A stretch of 49,462 nucleotides of DNA. Origin: an uncultured bacterium. Its GTDB lineage: Bacteria > Actinomycetota > Coriobacteriia > Coriobacteriales > Coriobacteriaceae. Position numbers and translations under genes: made by a program. Under the pieces are notes generated by a model that saw only the letters and a list, made by a program, of their open reading frames with translations, did not search any database and was not told where the DNA came from. Shown here piece after piece: positions 23,161 through 31,341 of this stretch; position 1 is the first letter of the stretch, and every line of letters begins with the position of its first letter. The stretch is from positions 1 to 49,462 of the forward strand of contig CAJMNK010000006.1 of assembly GCA_905214905.1 (NCBI GenBank), in the 5' to 3' direction.

Positions 23161-25878
23161 TCAGTTTTTGTTACCGCCATCGAGCAATGCCTCAAAATCC
23201 TTTGCCTGCATGGGGCGGTAGTAGAGGAAGCCCTGAGCGTAGTGGGCACCCATTTGGAGCAGCATGTTCGCCTGCTCGTTTGTCTCGACGCCTTCGATTA
23301 CAACGGGCAGATGGAGCGATTGCGCCATCTCGAGCATTGATGAAACGATTTGCGCGCTACGGCTTTGATCGCGGTCGGTGGGCACAAACGTGCGATCAAG
23401 CTTGATGACGTCGACGTTGACGTTCTTGAGCATCGCGAGCGTAGACTGGCCGGTGCCAAAATCGTCCATGTAGGTCGAGAAACCGCGAGTGTGTAGGTCG
23501 GCCGTCAGCTTATCCACGGCCTCGGACTCTCCCGTATAAGCCGTCTCGGTGATCTCAATGCGCATGAGCTCGGGCGGTAGGTTGTATTGGGCGGCAAGCG
23601 CCCCCATATGCTCGGCGACGTCGCAGGCAAGGATATCCACGCGCGACACATTGAGCGAGATCGGAACTACGCGCAGCCCTCGATCGATGCACTCACGCAG
23701 CCACGAGGCGACGCCCTGCCAAACATATTTGTCGAGCGTCACCACAAAACCGCTTTCCTCGAGAGCGGGGATAAAGGTGGTAGGTGAAATGAGGGAGCCA
23801 TCCTTGTCAATCCAGCGTGTGAGCGCCTCGGCGCCAACGATCTCGCCGGTTTCCATGTCGACCTGGGGCTGCAAGTAGTAGGTAATGCGGCCGTTTGAGA
23901 GCGCATACTGGAATTCGGTCAGCGTGCGGTGGAACGCGATTTCGTGTTCGTATTCCTCGGGGCGGAAAATGGCAATGCGCTCCTTAAAGTCGTTTTTTGC
24001 GCGCCGATTGGTAAACATGGCCTTGGCCTGCGCATCGATGGTGATTTCCTCGTTGGAGTCGATGGGGTAGACGCCCATGGACGGCCAGAAGCCCACGCCG
24101 TCATCATGCTTGGCCACGGCCTGGCGAATGCGGCTATAGATCTGATGGACGGTGTCGTGTTCAAAGGGGATGAGTACGCAAAAATCGTCTTGGCCCCAGT
24201 ACCCTGCGACGCCCATGGCGGCATTCTCGATGTCCTTGAGAACCGTGCCCACATCGGCGAGTACGCGGTCGCCCTCGGCCTGTCCGTGCCATTCGTTGAA
24301 CAGTCGCATGTGCCCCATATCGACGGTGGCGATACACCAGGCGCCGTTGCGCCTTGTCTCGAGAAATTCGTTGGCGCGGCGCATAAACTCGCTGGGTCGA
24401 TAGAGACCCGTGAGCGGATCGATGCGTTCGGCGATGGCGCTTTTGCGCTCCACCTCGGGTATGGGGAGGCTGTCGTTGGGAACAAGCCCGCCGGCCGTGC
24501 GAATGCGACGGTCGAGTTCGCCTAAAACGGCGGCCGTTTGATTGGTCAGGTGCTCGTAAAAGGCCGGAACGACAAGACAGACGGGGGTAATAGTGTCGCC
24601 CGCGATTCGAACGGGAGCGAAAACGGCCTCTTTGAGATGTTGGATCAGTTGCTCGAATGCTTCGTGATCCAAATTGTTGCTAAGCACGACGAACTGGGCG
24701 TTGCGTGAACGGAAGACGCGACTCCTGCCGCGAGTAATCGACAGCATGCGGCCTGCGTATTCGGCGAGCATGTTGTCGACGGCCTCGGCCCCGTAGAGCT
24801 CGTTGAGCTTTGCCGTGCCGCGAACGCGCACTGCTATAAGCCCCGTCTCGCAACGGTCGCGACGGCAGGCATCGATAGCGTTGATCAGCGTGCGCTGTGT
24901 TCCGAGACCCGTGGCGGCGTCGACGGTCTCGGCAAGCGAGTGGTTGACGAGCTCGCCGACATAGAGCGAGGGGACATTTCCGTCGCCGTCGATACGAAAC
25001 CCGCGAGCACGGCCGAGGATGTAATCGCCGGCGGCATTGCGCACGCGGTACTGCATGACGTGACGATGTTTGGAGCCGTCATAGATTTGGTCGATGTCGT
25101 TGGTATAGGCCTCAAGGTCATCGGGATGGACACGCGTTTTCCAGTAATCGTGGCAGTTGTCTATATGCTCCGAAGGAAGACCAAGATCGCGCAAGGCGCC
25201 TTGTGACCAAAGGGTTCGATGTTTGTCCAAGTTCTCGATAAAGAAATATCGGCCTTCGTTGAGCATCGAAAGGGCGTCGAAAATGCGATCGCTTATTTCG
25301 AAGTCGTCGGTGTGGGCTTGTGCGATATTGCGTCGATCAAGGTGCACGGCATGACGTAGCTTGTAGTCGTACATGCGATGATCGGCATCGTTCGTCAAGC
25401 GATTGGGGGCTTCGCCCAGGGCGGGGTCGGCGTGTGCCACTCCGTAGCTAAACGAGTGAGGCATCTTGGAAGCGTTGTTTTCGAGCAGTACCGTTCGGCA
25501 GTGTTCCAGACGTTCGGCAAGGTCGTCCTCGGTCGCAATCGTAGATAGGATGGCGAACTCGTCGCCCCCCAGACGAAATGCCGCCTCGTCCACCTTCATA
25601 TACAGTTTGAGATAGAGGCTCACCTGCAAGATATAGCGGTTGCCCTCGTCATGTCCAAAGATGTCGTTGCAGTGCTTAAGGTTATCGATGTCGATAAACG
25701 CCATGGTCACGGGCAGTTCCTGCTCCCAGAGTTCCTCTAAGGAACGGGTAAAGCCGCCGCGGTTGCCAAGTCCGGTGAGCTCGTCGGTAAAGGCGGTCCT
25801 GATCAGATCGTCCTGACGCTCCAGAAGGTCACGGATGGTCTTTTCGAGCGTTTCGGTATTATTGCTGGCGTTATCCAT
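23161..25878 (-). CDS. c-di-GMP turnover protein: GGDEF-PAS-GGDEF-GGDEF-EAL
   Basis: 905 residues, soluble. Order: GGDEF with RLGGDEFA (about residues 30-185, active-looking); a PAS-like part (RYFFIENLDKHRTLWS ... TRVHPDDLEAY); a degenerate GGDEF with RSRNAQFV; a third GGDEF with YWGQDDFCV, also degenerate. The final EAL domain (about residues 640-900) has EALTRW, LNVSRVDI, IEITETAY, DDFGTG, IKLDRT, EGVET and QGFLYYRP, all metal and catalytic positions intact. It can therefore probably both make and break c-di-GMP. Start at MDNASNN (ATG 25878), as the upstream GTG has no site. The first three domains match the next gene, so one arose from the other. Confidence 0.9.
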   Translation of the reverse strand: MDNASNNTETLEKTIRDLLERQDDLIRTAFTDELTGLGNRGGFTRSLEELWEQELPVTMAFIDIDNLKHCNDIFGHDEGNRYILQVSLYLKLYMKVDEAAFRLGGDEFAILSTIATEDDLAERLEHCRTVLLENNASKMPHSFSYGVAHADPALGEAPNRLTNDADHRMYDYKLRHAVHLDRRNIAQAHTDDFEISDRIFDALSMLNEGRYFFIENLDKHRTLWSQGALRDLGLPSEHIDNCHDYWKTRVHPDDLEAYTNDIDQIYDGSKHRHVMQYRVRNAAGDYILGRARGFRIDGDGNVPSLYVGELVNHSLAETVDAATGLGTQRTLINAIDACRRDRCETGLIAVRVRGTAKLNELYGAEAVDNMLAEYAGRMLSITRGRSRVFRSRNAQFVVLSNNLDHEAFEQLIQHLKEAVFAPVRIAGDTITPVCLVVPAFYEHLTNQTAAVLGELDRRIRTAGGLVPNDSLPIPEVERKSAIAERIDPLTGLYRPSEFMRRANEFLETRRNGAWCIATVDMGHMRLFNEWHGQAEGDRVLADVGTVLKDIENAAMGVAGYWGQDDFCVLIPFEHDTVHQIYSRIRQAVAKHDDGVGFWPSMGVYPIDSNEEITIDAQAKAMFTNRRAKNDFKERIAIFRPEEYEHEIAFHRTLTEFQYALSNGRITYYLQPQVDMETGEIVGAEALTRWIDKDGSLISPTTFIPALEESGFVVTLDKYVWQGVASWLRECIDRGLRVVPISLNVSRVDILACDVAEHMGALAAQYNLPPELMRIEITETAYTGESEAVDKLTADLHTRGFSTYMDDFGTGQSTLAMLKNVNVDVIKLDRTFVPTDRDQSRSAQIVSSMLEMAQSLHLPVVIEGVETNEQANMLLQMGAHYAQGFLYYRPMQAKDFEALLDGGNKN

Positions 25879-26197
25879 ACTGTAAGCGGCTTTCTGAGGT
25901 CGGGGCGGATTGCGTCGGGCGAGCTCGTTGTGCACATGCGTTGCTGCTCAACGCCTTGCGTGTTTCCAAGCCCCCGCCTTGCTGCGTCGTTGGGTTTATT
26001 TGTCGGTTCGTGCTCTCGGCTGATAACTACTGAGTAGTATAAACAAGTGTATGGAATTATGTAGGGGTGCCCATGTTGCGGGCGGCCATTATTCGCCAAA
26101 CGGTAACGCGACGATGTTCGATGAAAATGCGACTGAGACGATATTTGTTGATGGGTATACTTGTTCCGTTTTAAAACGCAGGAACGGAGATGGTCGC
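25879..26197. promoter_or_regulatory. Divergent promoter region, c-di-GMP gene / patatin gene
   Basis: 319 bases without a supported gene. Visible elements: palindrome ACTACTGAGTAGT (26026-26038) followed by TATAAAC; a candidate promoter for the patatin gene, CTGAGA (26133-26138), 17 bases, TATACT (26156-26161); then CGTTTTAAAACG, a perfect 12-bp palindrome (about 26168-26179), in its leader. An in-frame extension of the patatin frame to 26051 exists but has no ribosome site. Confidence 0.4.
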
Positions 26198-27067
26198 ATG
26201 GCACAGTCAAATATGACGCGCACGGTGGGGCTGGCGCTCGAGGGAGGCGGCTACCGCGGTATGTATACGGCGGGCGTGCTCGACGTTTGGATGGAGCACG
26301 GTTTGACCTGCGACCATATGGTGGGCGTCTCGGCGGGCGCGGCATTTGGCTACAACTTTAAATCGCGCCAGATCGGCCGCGCCATTCGCTATAACAAGGC
26401 CTATTGCGCCGACAAACGCTATGCGAGCGTGACCAGCTGGCTGCGAACCGGCGATATGTTCAATGCCGATTTTGCCTATCACGAGGTGCCCATCGAGCGC
26501 GATCCCATCGACCTGGAGGCGTATCGCGCCTGCCCCATGCGGTTTACGTGCGTGTGCACCGATATCGAGACGGGCAAGGCCGTCTACCACGACCTGCCCT
26601 ATGGCGACGAGCGGGATATCGAGTGGATCCGGGCATCGTCGGCGATTCCTGTGGCGACGCGTCCCGTTGCTATTGACGGGCATAAGTATCTGGATGGTGG
26701 CGTGGCTGATTCTATTCCCAGCGCATGGCTGTTTGCGCAGGGGTATGACCGCAATATCGTGGTACTCACGCAGCCGGCGGGCTTTGTGAAGCAGCCCAAC
26801 AGCGTGATGCCCATGCTGCGGCGCGTGTTCCGTCACTATCCGGAGTTTGTTGCAGCGCTTGAGCATCGGCATGAGGTCTACAATGCCACGCTCGATGACC
26901 TGGCACGTCGAGAGGCTGCCGGGGAAATCTTTGTGGTGCGGCCGAGCGAATCGGTGAAGGTGCCGTCGCTGTGCCGCGAACCGGATGAGCTCGAGCGCAT
27001 CTACCAGGTCGGCCGCCACGATGCAGAGGCGACTTTGCCGGCGTTGGAAGCGTATCTGGCGGGGTAA
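26198..27067 (+). CDS. Patatin-like phospholipase
   Basis: 289 residues with the patatin blocks: oxyanion loop LEGGGYRGMYTAGVLD (about residues 14-29), nucleophile elbow GVSAG (Ser near residue 46) and the catalytic Asp in YLDGGVADSIP (about 164-174). Close to the YjjU/RssA type of bacterial patatins, which hydrolyse lipid esters; the natural lipid is unknown. No signal peptide, so it is cytoplasmic or membrane-associated. ATG at 26198 has CGGAGATGGTCGC before it. It is divergent from the c-di-GMP gene. A strong terminator follows. Confidence 0.92.
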   Translation: MAQSNMTRTVGLALEGGGYRGMYTAGVLDVWMEHGLTCDHMVGVSAGAAFGYNFKSRQIGRAIRYNKAYCADKRYASVTSWLRTGDMFNADFAYHEVPIERDPIDLEAYRACPMRFTCVCTDIETGKAVYHDLPYGDERDIEWIRASSAIPVATRPVAIDGHKYLDGGVADSIPSAWLFAQGYDRNIVVLTQPAGFVKQPNSVMPMLRRVFRHYPEFVAALEHRHEVYNATLDDLARREAAGEIFVVRPSESVKVPSLCREPDELERIYQVGRHDAEATLPALEAYLAG

Positions 27068-27078
27068 GGGTCGCATAC

Positions 27079-27124
27079 GGAAAGCGCATCCCGGAATGGA
27101 GGCCCAAACTGGGATGCGCTTTCC
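27079..27124. terminator. Terminator between patatin gene and thiE
   Basis: GGAAAGCGCATCCC pairs perfectly with GGGATGCGCTTTCC, an 18-base loop between. It lies between convergent genes and may serve both. Confidence 0.75.
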
Positions 27125-27168
27125 ATTGCTGAAGATATGAGGCTGCGAATCAGCTGTTCGGCCTATGC

Positions 27169-27864
27169 CTATGCCTGCTGCCAGGTGTCGACAAGCTCCT
27201 TGGCCGCGGCGTAGGGATCGTCGGCGCTGCAGACGGCGCTCACCACAAAGAAGCCGTCGACGCCGGTTGCCTTAAGCTGCGGCAAGTCGGCCGTCTTAAC
27301 GCCGCCGCCCACCACGATGGGCACGGGGCTTGCCGCGTGGAGTGCGGCCAGGTCCTCAAAGCTCTTGGTGATGATGGAGCCATCGGCTGCGCGTCCGCAG
27401 TCGCGCTTGGTCTCGGTCTCGTGGAGCGGGCCGATGCCCAGGTAGTCGACCAGACTCATGTCGGCGGTCTTGACGTACTCGAGCATTTCCTCGCAACGGG
27501 CCGAAAGGCCCACGATGGCGTCGGGGCCCAGCAGCTTGCGACAGACCTCGACGGGAATATCGCTCTGGCCCACGTGCACGCCGTCGACCGCAATGCCCTG
27601 CTCGCGTGCGGCGAGTACGCAGTCAAGGCGGTCATCGATCAGCAAGGCGACCTGACCGGTCTTGCCGGCCTGTGCGATTGCCTGCGCGGCGTCGCCGGTC
27701 AGCGCAATGATCTCGCGGGCGCTTGCCACCTTGGAGCGCACCTGAATGCAGGTAAAGCCGGCGTCGAGCGCCTGGGCCACCACATCGCCCACGGGGCGTC
27801 CGAGGGTGTTTTCGGGGCCGAGCACCAGATAGGCCGAGATATCAAGGTTGTCGCGGATGCTCAT
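27169..27864 (-). CDS. thiE: Thiamine-phosphate synthase
   Basis: Joins hydroxymethylpyrimidine diphosphate and thiazole phosphate to thiamine phosphate. 231 residues with the TIM-barrel signatures IQVRSK (about 40-45), LLIDDRLDCVLAA, VDGVHVGQSD, VGLSARCEE, VDYLGIGPLHETETK and VPIVVGGGV. Its ATG overlaps the stop of the thiamine-binding gene, so it is the last gene of the thi operon, translated by coupling. With thiM upstream and no thiC, thiG or thiD in view, this unit looks like thiazole salvage. Confidence 0.95.
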   Translation of the reverse strand: MSIRDNLDISAYLVLGPENTLGRPVGDVVAQALDAGFTCIQVRSKVASAREIIALTGDAAQAIAQAGKTGQVALLIDDRLDCVLAAREQGIAVDGVHVGQSDIPVEVCRKLLGPDAIVGLSARCEEMLEYVKTADMSLVDYLGIGPLHETETKRDCGRAADGSIITKSFEDLAALHAASPVPIVVGGGVKTADLPQLKATGVDGFFVVSAVCSADDPYAAAKELVDTWQQA

Positions 27865-28202
27865 CGTGCTTCCTCCTGCTTTTTGATCTGCGCTTCCATG
27901 CGCTCGAGTTTGCCGGTCATGGTGTCGGTAAATCCAGGTCGAATATCGGCTTTGAGCACGACTTCGGTTCGGATGCCCTTGTTCGCTAACACAAAGGTCG
28001 CGTCGCGCACGACCTGCATGACCTCGTCCCAGTCGCCCTCGATCTCGGTGAACATCGAGGTGGTGCGGTTGGGAAGGCCGCTCTCGCGAATGACGCGCAC
28101 GACCTCGGCGACCTCGGCGGACAGTTCATCGCCGGTGCCGCACGGGGCGATGGCCACAGCGACGAGCGTGTTCATGCCGGCATTGGTTGCGGGCTCGGAC
28201 AT
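27861..28202 (-). CDS. MTH1187-type thiamine-binding protein
   Basis: 113 residues of the DUF77/MTH1187 (YkoF-related) family: LVAVAIAPCGTG at the start, VVRVIRESGLPNRTTSMFTEIEGDWDEVMQVV, then VLKADIRPG. Members bind thiamine or its precursors and form tetramers. The first nine residues (MSEPATNAG) are variable, so MNTLVAVA could also be the start. Its position between thiM and thiE, with a 3-base gap and a 4-base overlap, supports a role in handling thiamine or pyrimidine. Confidence 0.88.
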   Translation of the reverse strand: MSEPATNAGMNTLVAVAIAPCGTGDELSAEVAEVVRVIRESGLPNRTTSMFTEIEGDWDEVMQVVRDATFVLANKGIRTEVVLKADIRPGFTDTMTGKLERMEAQIKKQEEAR

Positions 28203-28205
28203 GGC

Positions 28206-29045
28206 TTATGCCTCCTCGAGCTCGAGTTGGTTATCGGCGATGTCTTGGGCGGTTGCGCGGTAGAGCTCGTCGATAAAGGCGACCTTAAAGCTTGCCGGGG
28301 CATCGGCGACGGCGGCGGCACGCGTGCCGGCGACGTTGTAGACGGCGGTACCGCAGACGGCTGCCGTAAACGGATCGGCAGCGCAGGCGTACACGGCCAG
28401 CACGCCGCCCTGCGAGCAACCGCAGCCGGTAATCTTGGACATGAGCGGGCTGCCGCCGTGGGATTTGGCCACGGTCGTGCCGTCGGTAATCAGGTCGACT
28501 TCGCCCGAGACCACAACGGCGCCGCCGGTGTAGCGAGCGAGCGCCACGGCGGCATCGCGGGCGGCGTCGACCGTGTCGGTGGTATCGACACCACGTACGC
28601 GGCTCAGATCGGCCGACTCGCCCTCAAGACCCCACAGGCCGGAGAGTGCGATGATCTCGGAGGCGTTGCCGCGTACGATGGCGGGCTTGTACTGCTTGAG
28701 CTCGTTTACCAGCTGGGTGCGCAGGCTACCGATGCCCAGACCCACCGGATCGAGCACCCAGGGCTTGCCGGCGTCGTGTGCCGCCTTGGCCGCGCGGGGA
28801 ATCGTCTGCTCGTAGATGGGGAAGAGCGTGCCCATGTTGAGATAGATGGCGGCGCCGCCGGCAACGAGCGCCTCGCCCTCGTCGGGCAGATAGACCATGG
28901 CGGCCGAACCGCCCACGGCGAGCTGCGCGTTGGCGACAAAGTCGATCGTCACCGTGTTGGTGATGGAGCCGGCCATCGGATTGGTGGCTCGAATCTCCTC
29001 TACGGCCTTGACCATATGTTGCTTAAGCTGTTCCGAATCAATCAC
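28206..29045 (-). CDS. thiM: Hydroxyethylthiazole kinase
   Basis: Phosphorylates the thiazole moiety for salvage. 279 residues with ITNTVTIDFVANAQLAVGGSAAM (split here: ITNTVTIDF, then AQLAVGGSAAM), KPWVLDPVGLG, IVRGNASEI, ALSGLWG, and the C-terminal ATP/Mg site SKITGCGCSQGGVLAVY. The cysteine in the GCGCSQG loop is the family's key residue. The start is a GTG (29045) eight bases after AAGGAGG; the frame continues upstream through the riboswitch but that part is not coding. First gene of the TPP-controlled operon. Confidence 0.95.
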   Translation of the reverse strand: MIDSEQLKQHMVKAVEEIRATNPMAGSITNTVTIDFVANAQLAVGGSAAMVYLPDEGEALVAGGAAIYLNMGTLFPIYEQTIPRAAKAAHDAGKPWVLDPVGLGIGSLRTQLVNELKQYKPAIVRGNASEIIALSGLWGLEGESADLSRVRGVDTTDTVDAARDAAVALARYTGGAVVVSGEVDLITDGTTVAKSHGGSPLMSKITGCGCSQGGVLAVYACAADPFTAAVCGTAVYNVAGTRAAAVADAPASFKVAFIDELYRATAQDIADNQLELEEA

Positions 29046-29065
29046 TGCACATGCCTCCTTGGCAT

Positions 29066-29098
29066 AGAAAAGGGGCGCTGTGCATAGACAGCGCCCCT
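29066..29098 (-). terminator. Attenuator hairpin between TPP riboswitch and thiM
   Basis: On the minus strand AGGGGCGCTGT, loop CTATGC, ACAGCGCCCCT runs straight into TTTTCT. The hairpin is perfect over 11 bp and lies between the aptamer and the thiM ribosome site, so it is the expected expression platform: TPP binding should favour this terminator. Confidence 0.88.
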
Positions 29099-29102
29099 GT
29101 AA

Positions 29103-29198
29103 AGGCGGCATGCTCCCTACGCCAGCATTAACTGACAGGTTCAAAGGATTGGGCCCTATGCCCTCTCAGCCTTGTGGTTTGCACCGCCGGCACTCCCG
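29103..29198 (-). ncRNA. TPP riboswitch (thi box)
   Basis: Read on the minus strand the conserved THI blocks are in order: GGCTGAGAGGG, then CCTTTGAACCTG, then GCTGGCGTAGGGAG, with closing stem parts GGCGG.../CCGCC. It stands immediately upstream of thiM. Match to the family is clear by eye, although the GATCTGG part reads GTCAGTT. Confidence 0.95.
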
Positions 29199-29229
29199 CA
29201 TCGAATCTGTTGTTCCCTATACTAGCGCA

Positions 29230-29329
29230 CCTGCCAATATGGGACAGGTTTATTTTGGCAGGTGGCAACAGGGGCGCTGCATTTTCCCAGATAAAACCTG
29301 CCAAGATAAACCTGTCCCTTATTGGCAGG
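29230..29329. repeat. Inverted pair of CCTGCCA...TGGCAGG units (REP-like, type B)
   Basis: Unit 1 at 29230-29262 reads CCTGCCAATATGGGACAGG and on to TGGCAGG. Unit 2 at 29297-29329 is its reverse complement with few changes. Each forms a small hairpin and both together form a long cruciform around 34 bases of spacer (ACAGGGGCGCTGCATTTTCC inside). The spacer shows no gene. Located between the TPP riboswitch and the HAD gene promoter. Confidence 0.87.
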
Positions 29330-29370
29330 TCGTTACAATAGACGGGATAAAGAATGACCGAGGGGACCTT

Positions 29371-30279
29371 ATGATCAAACTTGTTCTGACCGATATGGAC
29401 GATACGCTGATTCCTGCTGGACACGATGGCGCCAGCGACTGCGCCATCGAGGGCATTCATGCCATGCAGGCGGCGGGCCTGCATTTTGGCCCGGTTTCGG
29501 GTCGCCAGCCGTCCGCGATGAGCTGGATGTTCCGCAATCGCTCCGAGTGCTTCTCGACCGGTGCGTTTTGCAACGGCCAGGTGATGTTTGTCGATGGCGA
29601 GGCGGTTGCCTCGCGCGCAACTGATAACGATGCCCTTATGCGCCTGGCCGACTACCTGGAGCAAGAGACCGACGATACCTATTTGAAGGTCTACCGTCTG
29701 GGTGATGACTTTTGGGACAACGACGCCTATTGCGTGACAAGCGATCCCGAGCGTGTGCGTCGCGCCATGGAGTCAGGCGGCAACGCGTGGCTCAAGGGCG
29801 AAGAGGCTCCCTGTCGCCCTGTCGTTGACGATGCCCCGGTATACAAGGCGAATATCTGGAGTGCCCGTTCGCGCGAGGAGCTCGCCGAGCTGCGCGAGCG
29901 TGTTGCCGCCGAGGTGCCGGAGCTCTCGCTCGTGTTTCCCAACAACCGCGTGCGCCTGTTCGACGTTCTTCCGACCGGCTGGGACAAGGGCTGTGCTGCG
30001 CTGGAGCTGGCGCGCGCTTTGGGCCTGACGCCCGACGAGGTGGCCGTATTCGGCGATTCCGATAACGATTTGCCCATGATCGATGCCGTTCCCAATTCCG
30101 TTGCAGTCGCCAATGCCAACGAGGCCGTCACGGCTGCCGCGCGCTGGCATATCGGCGCTGCGGCAGATGATGCGGTTGCCGGGGCTCTGCATCAGATTGC
30201 CGCCTGCGCCGCGACGGGGGAGATGCCGTCGTTTATGCGTCAGATGGACGCGACGGGTTTCGACGTCACGAACGTCTAG
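29371..30279 (+). CDS. HAD-IIB (Cof-type) hydrolase
   Basis: 302 residues of the Cof/YidA sugar-phosphate phosphatase group: motif I LVLTDMDDTLIP with both Asp (about residues 4-15), motif II PVSGRQPSAM, a cap domain in the middle, motif III Lys near WDKGCA and motif IV VAVFGDSDNDLPMID. All catalytic residues present; substrate unknown. Start at the ATG after AGGGGACCTT; the upstream frame to 29080 passes through the repeats and is not coding. The next gene, a LysR regulator, begins 10 bases later, so they share an operon. Confidence 0.9.
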   Translation: MIKLVLTDMDDTLIPAGHDGASDCAIEGIHAMQAAGLHFGPVSGRQPSAMSWMFRNRSECFSTGAFCNGQVMFVDGEAVASRATDNDALMRLADYLEQETDDTYLKVYRLGDDFWDNDAYCVTSDPERVRRAMESGGNAWLKGEEAPCRPVVDDAPVYKANIWSARSREELAELRERVAAEVPELSLVFPNNRVRLFDVLPTGWDKGCAALELARALGLTPDEVAVFGDSDNDLPMIDAVPNSVAVANANEAVTAAARWHIGAAADDAVAGALHQIAACAATGEMPSFMRQMDATGFDVTNV

Positions 30280-30289
30280 GGAGAAAGCC

Positions 30290-31186
30290 ATGAAGCTCCA
30301 GCAGCTCAGATATGTCGTCAAAGTTGCCGAATGCGGCAGCATCACCGAGGCCTCGCGCCGGCTCTTTGTGTCGCAGCCTTCGATTACCGCGTCAATTCGC
30401 GATCTCGAAAACGAGATGGGTGTACACATCTTTGAGCGCACCAACAAGGGCGTCATTGTGTCCGAGGAAGGCGAGACCTTCTTGGGCTACGCGCGCCAGG
30501 TGCTCGACCAGGCCGACCTGCTCGAGGGCAAGTACAAAGGCACGTCCGAGCAGGTGCCGCACTTTAGTGTGAGCTGCCAGCATTATTCCTTTGCCGTTAA
30601 TGCATTTGTCGATGTGATCCGCGAGTTCGATGCCGCGCGCTACGACTTTACCCTGCGCGAGGAGCAGACCCACGAGATTATCGAGGACGTCGCGCATATG
30701 AAAAGCGAGCTCGGCATCCTGTATCTGTCGGAGCACAATCGCGAGGTCATCGAGCGCATGCTGGCGGCCAACGAGCTCGTATTCGAAGGACTCTTCTGCG
30801 CTACGCCGCATGTCTTTGTGTGCTCCGACCATCCGCTGGCGGGTCGCTCGAGTGTGACGCTCGAGGACTTGGAAGACTACCCGTTCCTGTCCTATGAGCA
30901 GGGCAGCTACAACTCGTTTTACTATTCCGAGGAGCTGACCTCAACCTTTGAGCGCCGCAAGAATATCCGCGTGCGCGACCGTGCGACGCTGTTCAACCTA
31001 GCTATGGGCCTTAACGGTTACACGGTGTGTTCGGGCGTGATCAGCCATGAACTTAACGGCCCCGGCATTATCTCCATTCCGCTCGATGTAGACGAGTACA
31101 TGGAGATCGGCATCATCACGCGCAAGAACACGACACTTACGCGCTACGGGCAGGCCTATATCGAAGCGATTCGTCAGCACATCTAG
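30290..31186 (+). CDS. LysR family transcriptional regulator
   Basis: 298 residues. Winged helix MKLQQLRYVVKVAECGSITEASRRLFVSQPSITASIRDLE (quoted in part: GSITEASRRLFVSQPSI, about residues 15-31) and effector domain from about residue 90. It lies directly before the MetE-like gene, and the 155-base gap between them holds a dyad of LysR size, so control of that gene and of methionine supply is the likely role (CmbR/MetR-like, an inference). ATG follows AGGGAGAAAGCC; coupled to the HAD gene. Confidence 0.88.
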   Translation: MKLQQLRYVVKVAECGSITEASRRLFVSQPSITASIRDLENEMGVHIFERTNKGVIVSEEGETFLGYARQVLDQADLLEGKYKGTSEQVPHFSVSCQHYSFAVNAFVDVIREFDAARYDFTLREEQTHEIIEDVAHMKSELGILYLSEHNREVIERMLAANELVFEGLFCATPHVFVCSDHPLAGRSSVTLEDLEDYPFLSYEQGSYNSFYYSEELTSTFERRKNIRVRDRATLFNLAMGLNGYTVCSGVISHELNGPGIISIPLDVDEYMEIGIITRKNTTLTRYGQAYIEAIRQHI

Positions 31187-31248
31187 ACTGCTGCGTTCTG
31201 CACGGGTCAAATCTCTTTATGGCAGTCCCAACTAATATAGGAAGCATC

Positions 31249-31265
31249 TATATCAAACTGTTATA
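31249..31265. promoter_or_regulatory. Possible LysR operator before the MetE-like gene
   Basis: TATATCAAACTGTTATA has symmetric TATA-n-CA-nnn-TG-n-TATA. This resembles the TATA-rich dyads bound by CmbR/MtaR-type LysR proteins at methionine genes. It lies 76 bases before the start codon at 31342. Confidence 0.5.
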
Positions 31266-31341
31266 AACGCATATTTTACGATGTCCATATGAGCGCTCAT
31301 ACTCTGTCCCAGTAAAGCAACCAATGCAAAGGGAGATATCT

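Noticed and set aside
8086..29329. CRISPR array made of the GGGAC repeats
   Set aside because: The units are thousands of bases apart or only paired, without regular spacers or cas genes.
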